NCBI GenBank assembly: GCA_018371855.1
Contig: JAHAKD010000002.1
Coordinates: 186,001-250,000 of the forward strand
Length of the DNA stretch: 64,000 nt
Source of the DNA: Clostridium sp.
Lineage (GTDB): Bacteria; Bacillota; Clostridia; TANB77; CAG-508
Reading direction: 5' to 3'
Both the position numbers and the translations under genes were made by a program. The stretch's first letter is position 1, and every line of letters begins with the position of its first letter. The notes below the pieces were generated by a model that saw nothing but the letters and a program-made list of their open reading frames with translations, had not been told where the DNA came from and ran no database searches. Below are positions 43,346 through 52,107 of this stretch, piece by piece.

Positions 43346-44158
43346 TTATAAAGTTAAACTGTTCCAAAAATCCATGTATATGTTTATATCTTGTTTATGA
43401 TATTTTAAACATCTAGCCATTCTGCAATATAGAACAATAATTAACATAGCTTTAATCTTTTGATGAGGTTCAGAAAGTAAGCTATAAATTTTATTAAGAG
43501 AAATATTTTTTACGACACTTGCATTACTAACGATAGCAAATAAAGTATCATATAAACTATCTCCAATCACAGGCATTGGATCAATAACGCCAGCAAATTT
43601 ACCATTAACTTTTATAAAGTTATGAGTACCAAAATCTCCATGTATTAATTTTTTATCAAATTTATAATTTTCTAATAGTTTTACTTGCTCTAAAACAATA
43701 GAATTATCTGGAATATAAGCCGCTAAGGTTTTAGAAGAATCAGTTATTTCATCAAATAAAAAATCAGACCACGTTGAAACTTCTTCATAAAGGTAGCCAT
43801 ATCCATAATAATCTACAGTTTTATAATTACTTGTAATATAAAGAATATATTCTAAAAAATCATAAATATCATCAACTTGTTTCATAATATCTCCGTGAAT
43901 AAATTCATAAACAGCAAATCTATATGAAGGGTCAAAATAAATGATTTTTTGCATTTTAGGACTAGGATTTAAACTTAAAAATTTGATTTCAGCTTTTATG
44001 GCATATGGAGTACTTCGTTTAATCAAGTATTTGTTGTTTAATAAAATTACATGACTTGAAACACCATCTGTAAAATATTTATGGCTTTCATATGGTATAT
44101 TTAATAATCGTAAAACAAATTCAATTATATTTTTATCTATTTTATTATCAATATTCAT
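43346..44158 (-). CDS. Aminoglycoside phosphotransferase-family (APH) protein
   Basis: A 270-residue APH/choline-kinase fold protein. Brenner-type motif LIHGDFGTHNFIKVNG and the metal-binding GVIDPMPVIGDSLYD are intact, and the N-terminal SSHVILLNNKYLIKR segment supplies the ATP Lys. Members phosphorylate aminoglycosides or small hydroxyl metabolites; nothing here shows drug resistance. It is transcribed with the Nudix gene upstream (9-nt gap). Confidence 0.75.
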   Translation of the reverse strand: MNIDNKIDKNIIEFVLRLLNIPYESHKYFTDGVSSHVILLNNKYLIKRSTPYAIKAEIKFLSLNPSPKMQKIIYFDPSYRFAVYEFIHGDIMKQVDDIYDFLEYILYITSNYKTVDYYGYGYLYEEVSTWSDFLFDEITDSSKTLAAYIPDNSIVLEQVKLLENYKFDKKLIHGDFGTHNFIKVNGKFAGVIDPMPVIGDSLYDTLFAIVSNASVVKNISLNKIYSLLSEPHQKIKAMLIIVLYCRMARCLKYHKQDINIYMDFWNSLTL

Positions 44159-44167
44159 ACTTTACCT

Positions 44168-44590
44168 CTAGATATATTTTAAAAATCCTTCTGGATAAAT
44201 AATTTTTTTGCCAGATTTAAAATCATCAATGTTTACCCATACAGCATTATACTCATCAGCTTCATCATCAATTTCATATTCATCTTTGTAAGTATCCTCT
44301 GGAATTTCTATGGAATAAAGAAATACAATTTCATGTCCTGTTTTTCCTTGATAGGTAAAAATATTCTCTGTAACACCAAGAAGTTCTTTTACTGTAATAT
44401 CGGCATGAATTTCTTCCTGAAATTCTCTTTTTACAGCAGCTTTACTTGTTTCGCCAAATTCGATACCTCCACCTAAGGCACGGTAAAAGGTTTGCTTTTT
44501 AATTTTGTCATATCCGATGCCTACTAAAATTTTGTTGCCTTTTTTTGCAATACCTAAAGCTATAGGTCTTATAGAATCAGATTTAAACAT
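44168..44590 (-). CDS. Nudix hydrolase
   Basis: A 140-residue Nudix protein. The box reads GGGIEFGETSKAAVKREFQE plus EIHADI, a slightly altered final motif. I use the ATG at 44590, 10 nt after AAGGAG; a GTG at 44599 is too close to that site. It pairs with the APH gene downstream. Confidence 0.75.
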   Translation of the reverse strand: MFKSDSIRPIALGIAKKGNKILVGIGYDKIKKQTFYRALGGGIEFGETSKAAVKREFQEEIHADITVKELLGVTENIFTYQGKTGHEIVFLYSIEIPEDTYKDEYEIDDEADEYNAVWVNIDDFKSGKKIIYPEGFLKYI

Positions 44591-44611
44591 TTTATACACA
44601 CTCCTTTTATT

Positions 44612-44702
44612 TTGGTAAGCAAGTGTTTATATTGTCTAAGTGCAGTTAAAGAATGCTAATTTTTGTGTAAACCTATAAAAATGATTATTGCTTGCCAATT
44701 AA
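44612..44702. repeat. Inverted repeat in divergent intergenic region
   Basis: TTGGTAAGCAA near 44612 and TTGCTTGCCAA near 44692 pair at 10 of 11 positions, with a further GTTTA/TAAAC pair inside. The region separates the minus-strand Nudix-APH operon from the helicase remnant and may be a transcript leader or a small inverted-repeat element. Confidence 0.4.
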
Positions 44703-44749
44703 ATTATGTTATTAGTGTAGCATATGGAAATGTGTAGTACAAGAAAAAT

Positions 44750-44779
44750 TTGGAAAATGTTGAAAATAAATGGTATAAT
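44750..44779 (+). promoter_or_regulatory. Promoter of helicase remnant
   Basis: TTGGAA at 44750-44755 and TATAAT at 44774-44779, 18-bp spacer, with TGG directly before the -10 (extended -10). Confidence 0.5.
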
Positions 44780-44812
44780 ACGGTAAAAGTTTTTATATAT
44801 GGAGCAACTGAT

Positions 44813-45127
44813 ATGAATAAAGAAAAACATTTAGTATTAATAGACGGAAAAGAAAAAACAGAAGAAATAGAAAAGCTAGAGCAAACAGAAAAATACTATC
44901 TTATAAAGTTCTATAATGCAAATAAAACATATAAATATAATTTTTCAAAAGTAGTTACAGAAAATACTACACAGCAAATAGAACTTAAAGATAATCAAAT
45001 AGTAATGATAGATAATATCATAATTTCTAATGTAACTAAAATTATAAAATATATATCAAAGATAAGAATAATATTTAGTGATTCAAGATATTTGAAAGTA
45101 TTTTATATGAAAAATATGAAAATATGA
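44813..45127 (+). pseudogene. N-terminal remnant of SF1 helicase
   Basis: A 104-residue frame starting at ATG 44813 (GGAG 8 nt upstream; an earlier ATG at 44750 falls on the promoter). It matches the beta-rich N-terminal region of large AAA/SF1 helicases with C-terminal nuclease-like domain (KTEEIEKLEQTEKYYLIKFY). It ends at 45127 and the next frame resumes inside the helicase core, so the central part including Walker A has been lost. Confidence 0.55.
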
Positions 45128-46521
45128 ATTATATTCCATCAAAAGAAAACTATAAAAAGGACTTTAAAAAGTTTAATGAACGTTTTCCTGTAATTCTTAG
45201 TACAGCATTTTCTTTAAGATATTGTACACCAAGTGGACATTTATTTGATTATTTAATTATAGATGAAGCATCACAAGTTGATTTATTAACTGCAACTTTA
45301 GCATTATCATGTGCTAAAAATGTTATAGTAGTCGGAGACGAAAAGCAATTACAACAAATAGTGAATAAAGAAATAAAAACTAAAGTTCAAGAGATAAGTG
45401 ATGAAAAATATAGTTATTTTAAGGAAAATATTTTGACATCAATTTTAAAAATATATAATGGAAAGATACCAACGCAAATATTAAAAGAACATTATAGATG
45501 CCATCCAAAAATAATAGAATTCTGTAATCAAAGATATTATGATGGAGAATTAATTCCCTATGAAAATAAAAATCATGTGGCACAAAAGAACCCATTATAC
45601 ATATATTATCCAGCACCAGGGAATCATATGAGAGTTCTAAATAACATGGTAGAAAGAGGAAACTATAATCAACGCGAATTAGAAATATTAAAGAAGGAAA
45701 TTGCTGAAGGAGAATTATTAAAGAATGTAAATAAAAACGATATAGGATTTACAACTCCATATAGGAAACAAGCAGAAAAAGCAGCTTTGCAGAATAAAGA
45801 GATAGAAAGTAAAACAGTACATAAATATCAAGGCAAAGAAAAGAAAGTTATGATTTTATCTACTGTTTTGGATAATTCAAATGCTGGGAAAAGGCGCATG
45901 AATTTTGTAGATGATCCATGTTTAGTTAATGTGGCTGTTTCAAGAGCAGAAGAACAATTTATATTAATTACAAATGAAAAATTATTTTCGGAACAATCTA
46001 ATGAAATAAAAGCTTTAATCCAATATATAAAATATAATTCTTTGGATAAAAATATTATAAACAGCCAGATTGTATCGGTGTTTGATTTATTATATAATGA
46101 ATATTCTCCAAGATTGAAATGGCTAGAGTCAAAATTGGTACATACTTCAAAATATAAATCGGAGAATATTATTGAAACAGTTTTGATAGAAGTATTAAAA
46201 ACAGAGAAGAGTAAAGGCTTGTCTTATTGCTCCCAAATGTATTTAAAAAATATATTTAAGGATTTATCTAGACTTACAGACGAGGAAAGAAGATATGTAA
46301 ATAATAATGCTTCTGTAGACTTTATAATATATGAGAATGATAGAACACCTAAATTTTGTATAGAGGTTGATGGATTTGATTTTCATGCAAATAATCCAAA
46401 GCAGTTAGTAAAAGATAGGATGAAGGAATCCATCTTTAGAAAGTACGGATTGGATTTGATTAGGTTAAATACTGATGAAGGTGGAAATATTGAGAAGATA
46501 AAAGAAGAGGTTGAGAAATAA
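45124..46521 (+). pseudogene. SF1 helicase C-terminal part lacking Walker A, with DUF2726-like end
   Basis: A 465-residue frame. Visible are motif II DEASQVDLLTATL, motif III VVGDEKQLQQI, motif IV region KEHYRCHPKI, and motifs V/VI VHKYQGKEKKVM and LVNVAVSRAEEQFILI. The C-terminal 90 residues resemble a DUF2726/PD-(D/E)XK domain (DFIIYENDRTPKFCIEVDG, DRMKESIFRKYGLDLIRL). There is no GxxGxGKT motif anywhere upstream in either frame, so ATP binding should be lost. It overlaps the N-terminal remnant by 4 nt. Confidence 0.7.
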
Positions 46522-46535
46522 AGGAGTTAAGATTT

Positions 46536-47339
46536 ATGATAAAAGCGATATTTATAGATATAGACGGAACTTTAAGAAATAGTGAAAGAGAACTTTCAAT
46601 AAAAACTATAGATACAATTAAGAAAGTTACAGAGAATGGAATTTTAGTAATATTGTGTTCTGGAAGGCCAAGAAAATATACCGAAAAGATAAGTAGAGAA
46701 TGTTTTGCGAGTAAATATATTATTACATCAAGTGGTGGGAACATTTTTGATTATGAACAAAATAAAGTGCTATATATAAACAAAATGGATAAAGAAGCAA
46801 TAATAAAGCTTTATGAGATAGCTAATCCAACAGATGCTAGATTTATTATGAATGTTGGAGAAGGAAGAGTTGTAAATAAAGTAAAGCATCCTGATCAAGA
46901 GATAAAATTAGGAGAGGATATAAAAAGTTTTGTATATAATAATGATGTTGTGCAATGCACAATAGCGGATAGTGATTTTGATAAAATAAAAAATTTGATA
47001 CCTAAAATTGAGCAAGTAGAAAATGTTGAGATAAAAAATAGACATAAAAGTTTATTAGATATTAAATTTAAAGATGATAAAACTATCTTTTGTGATATTG
47101 CAAATATAGATTGCAATAAGGGAACCGCAATAAAAAAATTATTAGAAATTTTGAATATTAAGAAAGAAGAAGCAATTGCAATTGGTGATGATAATAATGA
47201 TCTATCAATGTTTGAACAAGTGGGGTACAAAGTTGCAGTAGCAAATGCAATTGATATTGTAAAAGAGAAAGCTGATGAAATAACGTTGTCTAATGATGAT
47301 GACGGTGTTGCAGTTTTTTTAGAGAAACTAATTCATTAA
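46536..47339 (+). CDS. Cof-type HAD-IIB phosphatase
   Basis: A 267-residue HAD IIB protein: motif I FIDIDGTLRNSE, motif II ILCSGRP, and motif IV AIAIGDDNNDLSMFEQVGYK followed by VAVANAIDIVKEKAD. The family dephosphorylates sugar phosphates and flavin or pyridoxal cofactors. AAGGAG precedes the ATG. Confidence 0.85.
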   Translation: MIKAIFIDIDGTLRNSERELSIKTIDTIKKVTENGILVILCSGRPRKYTEKISRECFASKYIITSSGGNIFDYEQNKVLYINKMDKEAIIKLYEIANPTDARFIMNVGEGRVVNKVKHPDQEIKLGEDIKSFVYNNDVVQCTIADSDFDKIKNLIPKIEQVENVEIKNRHKSLLDIKFKDDKTIFCDIANIDCNKGTAIKKLLEILNIKKEEAIAIGDDNNDLSMFEQVGYKVAVANAIDIVKEKADEITLSNDDDGVAVFLEKLIH

Positions 47340-47348
47340 AAAGGTAAT

Positions 47349-47377
47349 TTGAAGTTATGTCAATAATATGCTATAAT
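47349..47377 (+). promoter_or_regulatory. Promoter of 80-residue gene
   Basis: TTGAAG at 47349-47354 and TATAAT at 47372-47377, 17-bp spacer, TGC extended -10. A strong promoter for a single small gene. Confidence 0.6.
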
Positions 47378-47413
47378 ATTTATGTGTTTTATTTGAAAGC
47401 GAGGTAGATAGTT

Positions 47414-47656
47414 ATGAAAATTACAAATGAAACATCAAAAAGAGTTGAAATTAGCTATTACGGAAAGAAAGCAATTATCGAAGCGAGAAAAAGCCTAGAT
47501 ATTGCATTTGAACGGATAGGTGATTTCATAATAGTTCGATCAGAAGAGGGAGAAGCTTCGATTTATCGAGGATTCGATTCACGAACTGTAACTGAAATTG
47601 GAAACTTGAAAGCCTCGAATGGCAAATTACTTATGGAGGTAATCATCCATAACTGA
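47414..47656 (+). CDS. Small protein of unknown function, single-gene unit
   Basis: An 80-residue beta-rich protein (VEISYYGKKAIIEARKSLDI, FIIVRSEEGEASIYRGFDS). Base use is less AT-rich than its neighbours, with CGA and TCG codons. It has its own promoter and terminator. No family recognised. Confidence 0.55.
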   Translation: MKITNETSKRVEISYYGKKAIIEARKSLDIAFERIGDFIIVRSEEGEASIYRGFDSRTVTEIGNLKASNGKLLMEVIIHN

Positions 47657-47674
47657 TTTGCTTTTACATTTTAT

Positions 47675-47755
47675 CCACCCCATGCTGAAGTTATTAGATA
47701 AAAGTTTTTGCGTTTACTTTTTATTGACTAGTTCAATGCGGGGTGGTATTTTTTG
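47675..47755 (+). terminator. Long-stem terminator
   Basis: CCACCCC (47675-47681) and GGGGTGG (47740-47746) pair at the base of a longer AT-rich stem, followed by TATTTTTTG. It ends the 80-residue gene unit. Confidence 0.6.
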
Positions 47756-47936
47756 TTGCAATTAATAAAGATGTGAAAAGTAGTAAAGTTAATTATATAA
47801 CTTGGTAGGAAAAACTTGTAATAGAGAAATATTAATATTAGAATGTTCATGAAAGCATACAAATAGTGCTGATTTTATAGAAGAAGATAAAAATTATGGA
47901 AAAATATATTAAAGTAATGGATGAAAGAGGAGAATT

Positions 47937-48635
47937 ATGGAAAGATATTCAAAAATAGTAGATAAAGATAAAAGAGAAATTGTTTTATTAATCGGTAATG
48001 GATGCAAATGGAGTAAGTGTAAGTTTTGTAATTATCATTTAGACAGAAATAAAGATGAAGAGGAGCAATATAAGATAAATGCTGAAATTTTAGATAAAGT
48101 TACAGGAGAATTCGGTGTACTAGAAGCTATTAATTCAGGAAGTATATTTGAGTTGAACGAAAAAAGTTTTAATAAGTTGCTAGAAGTTTGTAAACAAAAA
48201 GAAATTAAAAGATTAATTATAGAGAGTCACTATATGTATAAATCACGCATAATAGATTTAAGAAAAAAGTGTTCAAAATTAGGAATAACTTTACAGGTTA
48301 AAGGTGGGGTAGAGACTTTTGATGCTGATTTTAGAGAGAAAGTTTTAAATAAAGGTTTTGGATATCCTACTTTATCTGATTTGCAGGAAGTGTTTGATAT
48401 AGTTAATTTGTTGGTTGGAGTTGAGAGACAAACATTAGAACAAGTAAAAGATGATATTAAAATTGGAATGGAAAATTTTGATAGGGTTTGTGTTAATTTG
48501 TACAAGGAAATGGATGATATTATGCCTGCTGATGAAGAATTGAAGAGAAAGTTTATGCAAGAGGTTTATCCGTTATATAAGGATTTTGAGAATGTTGATA
48601 TTTTGGTTGAAAATACGGATTTTGGGGTTGGGTAA
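47937..48635 (+). CDS. Radical SAM-like protein
   Basis: A 232-residue protein with GNGCKWSKCKFCNYHLD near the N-terminus: a Cx4Cx2C cluster rather than the usual Cx3Cx2C, as in some B12-independent radical SAM groups. It continues with a TIM-barrel-like pattern (LEAINSGSIFELNEKSFNKL; LIIESHYMYKSRI; LQVKGGVETFD). Iron-sulfur binding and SAM cleavage are likely; the target is unknown. The 280 nt upstream of it hold only a terminator and AT-rich sequence. Confidence 0.65.
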   Translation: MERYSKIVDKDKREIVLLIGNGCKWSKCKFCNYHLDRNKDEEEQYKINAEILDKVTGEFGVLEAINSGSIFELNEKSFNKLLEVCKQKEIKRLIIESHYMYKSRIIDLRKKCSKLGITLQVKGGVETFDADFREKVLNKGFGYPTLSDLQEVFDIVNLLVGVERQTLEQVKDDIKIGMENFDRVCVNLYKEMDDIMPADEELKRKFMQEVYPLYKDFENVDILVENTDFGVG

Positions 48636-48655
48636 AGAAAGAAGGAGAAAGATAT

Positions 48656-49243
48656 ATGGAAGAAGTGTTAAAGGAACAAATAAAAAATGATATTGCTAAA
48701 ATAGTAAAAATCCTAAAAGAGATTGATTTAAATTTAAAAGATAATGTTGCGTTAAACGAGAAAAATGTAGAAATACATATAAATCCAGATTGTAAATTAG
48801 AAGATGGAAAAATGGGAATATATATGTTTTGTTATAGATATAAAGATAAAGAAGTGTTTTTAAAAATAGGAAAAGCTGGTGAAAAAACAAAAGCAAGATT
48901 TTCTACACAACATTATTGTATAAACAAAACTAAAAGTACGTTGGCCAAGTCATTGATAAAAAGTATACAAGAAGATAGAATAGACAATGAAGTGTTAGAA
49001 AAAATAAAACAAGAGATTGCTGTAATTATAACTCAAAAAGAAATGAAGCAAATATTAGATCATTCAGATGCTTGCAATTTGAAAAAAACGAAGGAAAACA
49101 TTAAAGCTTGGATGAAACATAATTTAACGAAGATTAATATAGTTTTGGATGCGAACTTGGGAAATAGAGTCTTAAGTTTTTTTGAAGAGTATTTTCTATT
49201 TAAGTATAATCCAATTTTTGAGGGAAAGCTAATAAAGACTTAG
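48656..49243 (+). CDS. GIY-YIG nuclease-family protein
   Basis: A 195-residue protein with the GIY-YIG core: GIYMFCYRYKDKEVFLKIGK, then AGEKTKARFSTQHYC. The catalytic Arg is plausibly in KARF. A coiled coil precedes the domain. It is the last gene before the attachment site of the mobile element. Function unknown. Confidence 0.6.
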   Translation: MEEVLKEQIKNDIAKIVKILKEIDLNLKDNVALNEKNVEIHINPDCKLEDGKMGIYMFCYRYKDKEVFLKIGKAGEKTKARFSTQHYCINKTKSTLAKSLIKSIQEDRIDNEVLEKIKQEIAVIITQKEMKQILDHSDACNLKKTKENIKAWMKHNLTKINIVLDANLGNRVLSFFEEYFLFKYNPIFEGKLIKT

Positions 49244-49376
49244 CAGAAAAATTAAGTATATATGGAAGAAAATGTATATAGCTAGAATAAAATGAGATAA
49301 GAGCATAAGACTTTTTTCAATAAAGTGTTTAAAATTAATTATCTATTCGAGAGGAAAAAGTCAACAAATCATTAAA

Positions 49377-49421
49377 CTCATAACCCGAAGGTCGTAAGTT
49401 CGAGTCTTACCCCCGCAACCA
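49377..49421 (+). other. 3' fragment of initiator tRNA-fMet: attachment site of mobile element
   Basis: The 45 nt from CTCAT (anticodon CAT) through the T arm (GTAAG TTCGAGT CTTAC) to the acceptor CCCCGCA and ACCA match the 3' half of an initiator tRNA-fMet gene. The D arm and 5' acceptor are missing: the sequence to the left cannot pair with it. The minus-strand integrase begins 270 nt to the right. This is the usual footprint of a tyrosine integrase using a tRNA 3' end. The intact tRNA copy must lie elsewhere. The stretch 49244-49688 holds this site, a terminator and no gene. Confidence 0.8.
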
Positions 49422-49429
49422 ACGAATAT

Positions 49430-49464
49430 ATCGTTACAGCTCTAAAGGTTGTAGCGATTTTTTT
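49430..49464 (+). terminator. Terminator after tRNA fragment
   Basis: 11-bp stem (49430-49440 with 49448-49458, with G-T pairs), a 7-nt loop and seven T. Of the type that ends tRNA transcripts. Confidence 0.6.
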
Positions 49465-49688
49465 GTACCTCAATTTGGTTTAAAATAATGCCTAAAAATA
49501 GCACTTTTATGTCAAATTGGGGAAAAGTTGGGGATGAAATCCTCAAAAAACGTTTATATTTCTAATAAATTTTCAGTAAAAGACTATGGGAAACCTAATT
49601 TTATATTTAGTAGTCTTTTACTTTTTTTATCGTGAAAAATTTAATGACTTTTAAATCACTTTAGTGAAATTTGAAAAAAGATTTTAGA

Positions 49689-50882
49689 CTAATTTTTTGA
49701 TGGTAGCAACAAATTTTCTAGTACACTTCCTGCTTTTTTATTATGAGAAATAATAGGGTGTACATAGAAATTAAATGTTGTTGTAATTTGTGCATGTCCT
49801 AATCTTGCTGCCACAACTGCTACATCAATATTTTGTGATATTAAAAGTGTAGCATTTGTGTGTCTTAATCCGTGAAAGTTAATTACAGGTAGTCCTATTT
49901 GAGCGACATATTTTACAAACCATTTGCTAATTGTAGAAGGGTGCATAGGTTTGCCATCAGCTTGTACAAATAACCTATTAGAATTCGTCCATAATTCGCC
50001 ACAGAACGATTTTTGTTCATCATACCATAACTTATATTCTTCAAGCAAAGAAATAACGAAATCAGGAATTGCTACTTCTCTAATAGAACTTTCTGTTTTA
50101 GGTGTTTTGGTAAATACACCTTTGTCTGCTAAATATTGACTAGAACGATTTATACTTATTATACCAGTTTTAAAATCTACATCTTGCCATTCTAGCCCCA
50201 TAAGTTCACCAAGTCTTACACCAGTAAATATTGTTAAGATGATTGCAACTTTGTATTTTATTTGTTCTTCACCAAGTTCTGTTAGATTTTCTAACAATAC
50301 TTTACATTGTTCATCATCATAATATCTTCTTTTGGGTTTCATTGCTTTTGGTGATTGAACTCTTTCAGCAGGGTTAGATACGATCAATTGCCAATATATA
50401 GCTTTGTGTAACATTGCACGAAGTAATCTGTGATGTTCTAATATTGTCTTACCAGATAAAGGTTTTAAAGTTTTCTTACCATTATTACTTTTTTTTCTAA
50501 CTAATTGAGTATCCCTACTAAGTAAGTCATAAAATTGCATAATATCAGTAGGCTTAATCTTATTAATATAGAAATGTCCAAAGTATGGAAGAATTCTTGT
50601 TTCTAACATTCTGCAATATCTTTTGTAAGTTGAAGGTGCAAGTTCTTTTGAACCATAATCTCTTTTCCATATTTCGGTAAATTCAGAAAATTTAAGAGAT
50701 TTACCATCTATTACAAGACCATTTTGAACTTCTGCAACAAATTTTGCTAGTTCTAATTGAGCTTCTTTTTTAGTTCCGTGAACTGTTTTAGTGTGTTTAA
50801 TTAGCTTTCCATTTAAGTCATATCCACCTGTACAGACTAATCTGTAACTATCTTTTCCTCTTTTTTCAATACTCCCAGCCAT
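49689..50882 (-). CDS. int: Tyrosine recombinase/integrase
   Basis: A 397-residue integrase. The N-terminal AP2-like arm-binding domain (SIEKRGKDSYRLVCTGGYDL) is followed by a core-binding region (FTEIWKRDYGSKELAPSTYK) and a catalytic domain with Arg in TGVRLGELMGLEWQD, the HGLRHTNATLL H-x-x-R box, LGHAQITTTFNFYVH with His and the Tyr nucleophile. Start set at ATG 50882, 11 nt after GGAGG; GTG 50894 overlaps that site. It integrates the element at the tRNA-fMet 3' end, beside which it lies. Confidence 0.9.
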   Translation of the reverse strand: MAGSIEKRGKDSYRLVCTGGYDLNGKLIKHTKTVHGTKKEAQLELAKFVAEVQNGLVIDGKSLKFSEFTEIWKRDYGSKELAPSTYKRYCRMLETRILPYFGHFYINKIKPTDIMQFYDLLSRDTQLVRKKSNNGKKTLKPLSGKTILEHHRLLRAMLHKAIYWQLIVSNPAERVQSPKAMKPKRRYYDDEQCKVLLENLTELGEEQIKYKVAIILTIFTGVRLGELMGLEWQDVDFKTGIISINRSSQYLADKGVFTKTPKTESSIREVAIPDFVISLLEEYKLWYDEQKSFCGELWTNSNRLFVQADGKPMHPSTISKWFVKYVAQIGLPVINFHGLRHTNATLLISQNIDVAVVAARLGHAQITTTFNFYVHPIISHNKKAGSVLENLLLPSKN

Positions 50883-50935
50883 TACCTTTTTCACCTCCTT
50901 TCAGGCATACCTATGGGTGGGAGGGGATTTAATAT

Positions 50936-50980
50936 GCTGTTAACTGAAATTATTATACTACAACTGTTAACAAAACGCAA
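50936..50980 (-). promoter_or_regulatory. Integrase promoter flanked by GTTAAC operators
   Basis: On the minus strand TTGCGT (50980-50975) and TATAAT (50957-50952) are 17 bp apart. Two CTGTTAAC sites (GTTAAC at 50966-50971 and 50939-50944) flank the -10. The same GTTAAC motif recurs at 55488 and 55581 near the excisionase promoter, pointing to one regulator. Confidence 0.6.
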
Positions 50981-51060
50981 GAGAATAAAACAAAAAAAGT
51001 TGTCCAATTATATTGATTTTTGTCCACAATAATGATACTATAATCATGGAGGTTATACAT

Positions 51061-52107
51061 ATGAAGAAAAAAGATGTTTTAAATTTAATAAAATTGCATT
51101 TTGAAAATGATAATGAAGGATTTATTAATCAAACTAATGAAATAGCTAGAAGTTTTGAAAAAGACGGTGACTATCAATTATCAGAATATATTCTTGGTTT
51201 AGTCTCTAAGACAAATGTTCTTTTGCCTCAAGAATTTGGGTATAACACTAATTTTTTAGAAAAAGTAAATTTAATCAGTGATAGTTTATATTTACCTAAA
51301 AAGTTAGAACAAGAAACAATAGGAATAATGAATGCTATAAATGGTAATTTAAAAATGAATAAATTTTTATTTGAAGGAGCTCCAGGAACTGGAAAGACTG
51401 AGACTGCAAAACAAATTGCAAGAATATTGGAAAGAGATTTATTTGTAGTGGAATTCAATTATGTAATCGATAGTAAACTAGGACAAACTTCTAAGAATAT
51501 TAAAGAGCTTTTTGTTGAAATAAATTCATTACCTAATCCAAGAAAGGCAATAATTCTATTCGATGAAATAGATGCAATTGCATTAGACAGAATTAATTCA
51601 AATGATTTAAGAGAGATGGGAAGAGTAACATCTTCAATTATAAAAGAATTAGATAAATTGAGTAATGACATTGTGATAATAGCAACTACAAACTTATATA
51701 AATCATTGGATAAGGCACTAGCAAGAAGATTTGATACAATTATAACATTTGATCAATATGAAAAAAATGATTTAATAAAAATTGCTGAATTATTATTAGA
51801 TAAATATATTTCTAAGTATTCTAACATACGTAAAAATAAAAAACTATTTTATAAGATATTAAATTTATCACAAAACATACCATATCCAGGAGATCTAAAA
51901 AATATAATAAAAACTTCAATAGCTTTTAGTGATACGTCACAACCTTATGATTATTTAAGAAGACTGTTTAAATCAATAGTAGAAAGTGAAAAAAATGTTG
52001 AATTAAAGGATTTAAGAGAATATGGATTTACCCTAAGAGAAATTGAGATTTTGACAGGAGTATCTAAGAGTAATGTTTCAAAGAAATTGAGGGAAAAAGA
52101 TGAATAA
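51061..52107 (+). CDS. AAA-family ATPase of a two-gene ATPase/subtilase module
   Basis: A 348-residue AAA ATPase. Walker A EGAPGTGKTETAKQIA, Walker B AIILFDEIDAIALDR, sensor IIATTNLYKSLDKALARRFD with the arginine finger. A C-terminal segment reads GFTLREIEILTGVSKSNVSK, a helix-turn-helix. The start is ATG 51061, GGAGG 8 nt upstream. It overlaps the subtilase gene by 8 nt, so the two act together, probably the ATPase sensing or unfolding and the protease cutting. The pair sits beside an integrase in a defence-like island. Confidence 0.75.
   Translation: MKKKDVLNLIKLHFENDNEGFINQTNEIARSFEKDGDYQLSEYILGLVSKTNVLLPQEFGYNTNFLEKVNLISDSLYLPKKLEQETIGIMNAINGNLKMNKFLFEGAPGTGKTETAKQIARILERDLFVVEFNYVIDSKLGQTSKNIKELFVEINSLPNPRKAIILFDEIDAIALDRINSNDLREMGRVTSSIIKELDKLSNDIVIIATTNLYKSLDKALARRFDTIITFDQYEKNDLIKIAELLLDKYISKYSNIRKNKKLFYKILNLSQNIPYPGDLKNIIKTSIAFSDTSQPYDYLRRLFKSIVESEKNVELKDLREYGFTLREIEILTGVSKSNVSKKLREKDE

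Noticed and set aside
49321..49421. Complete tRNA gene
   Set aside because: Only the anticodon loop, T arm and 3' acceptor are present; no D arm or 5' acceptor pairs to the left.
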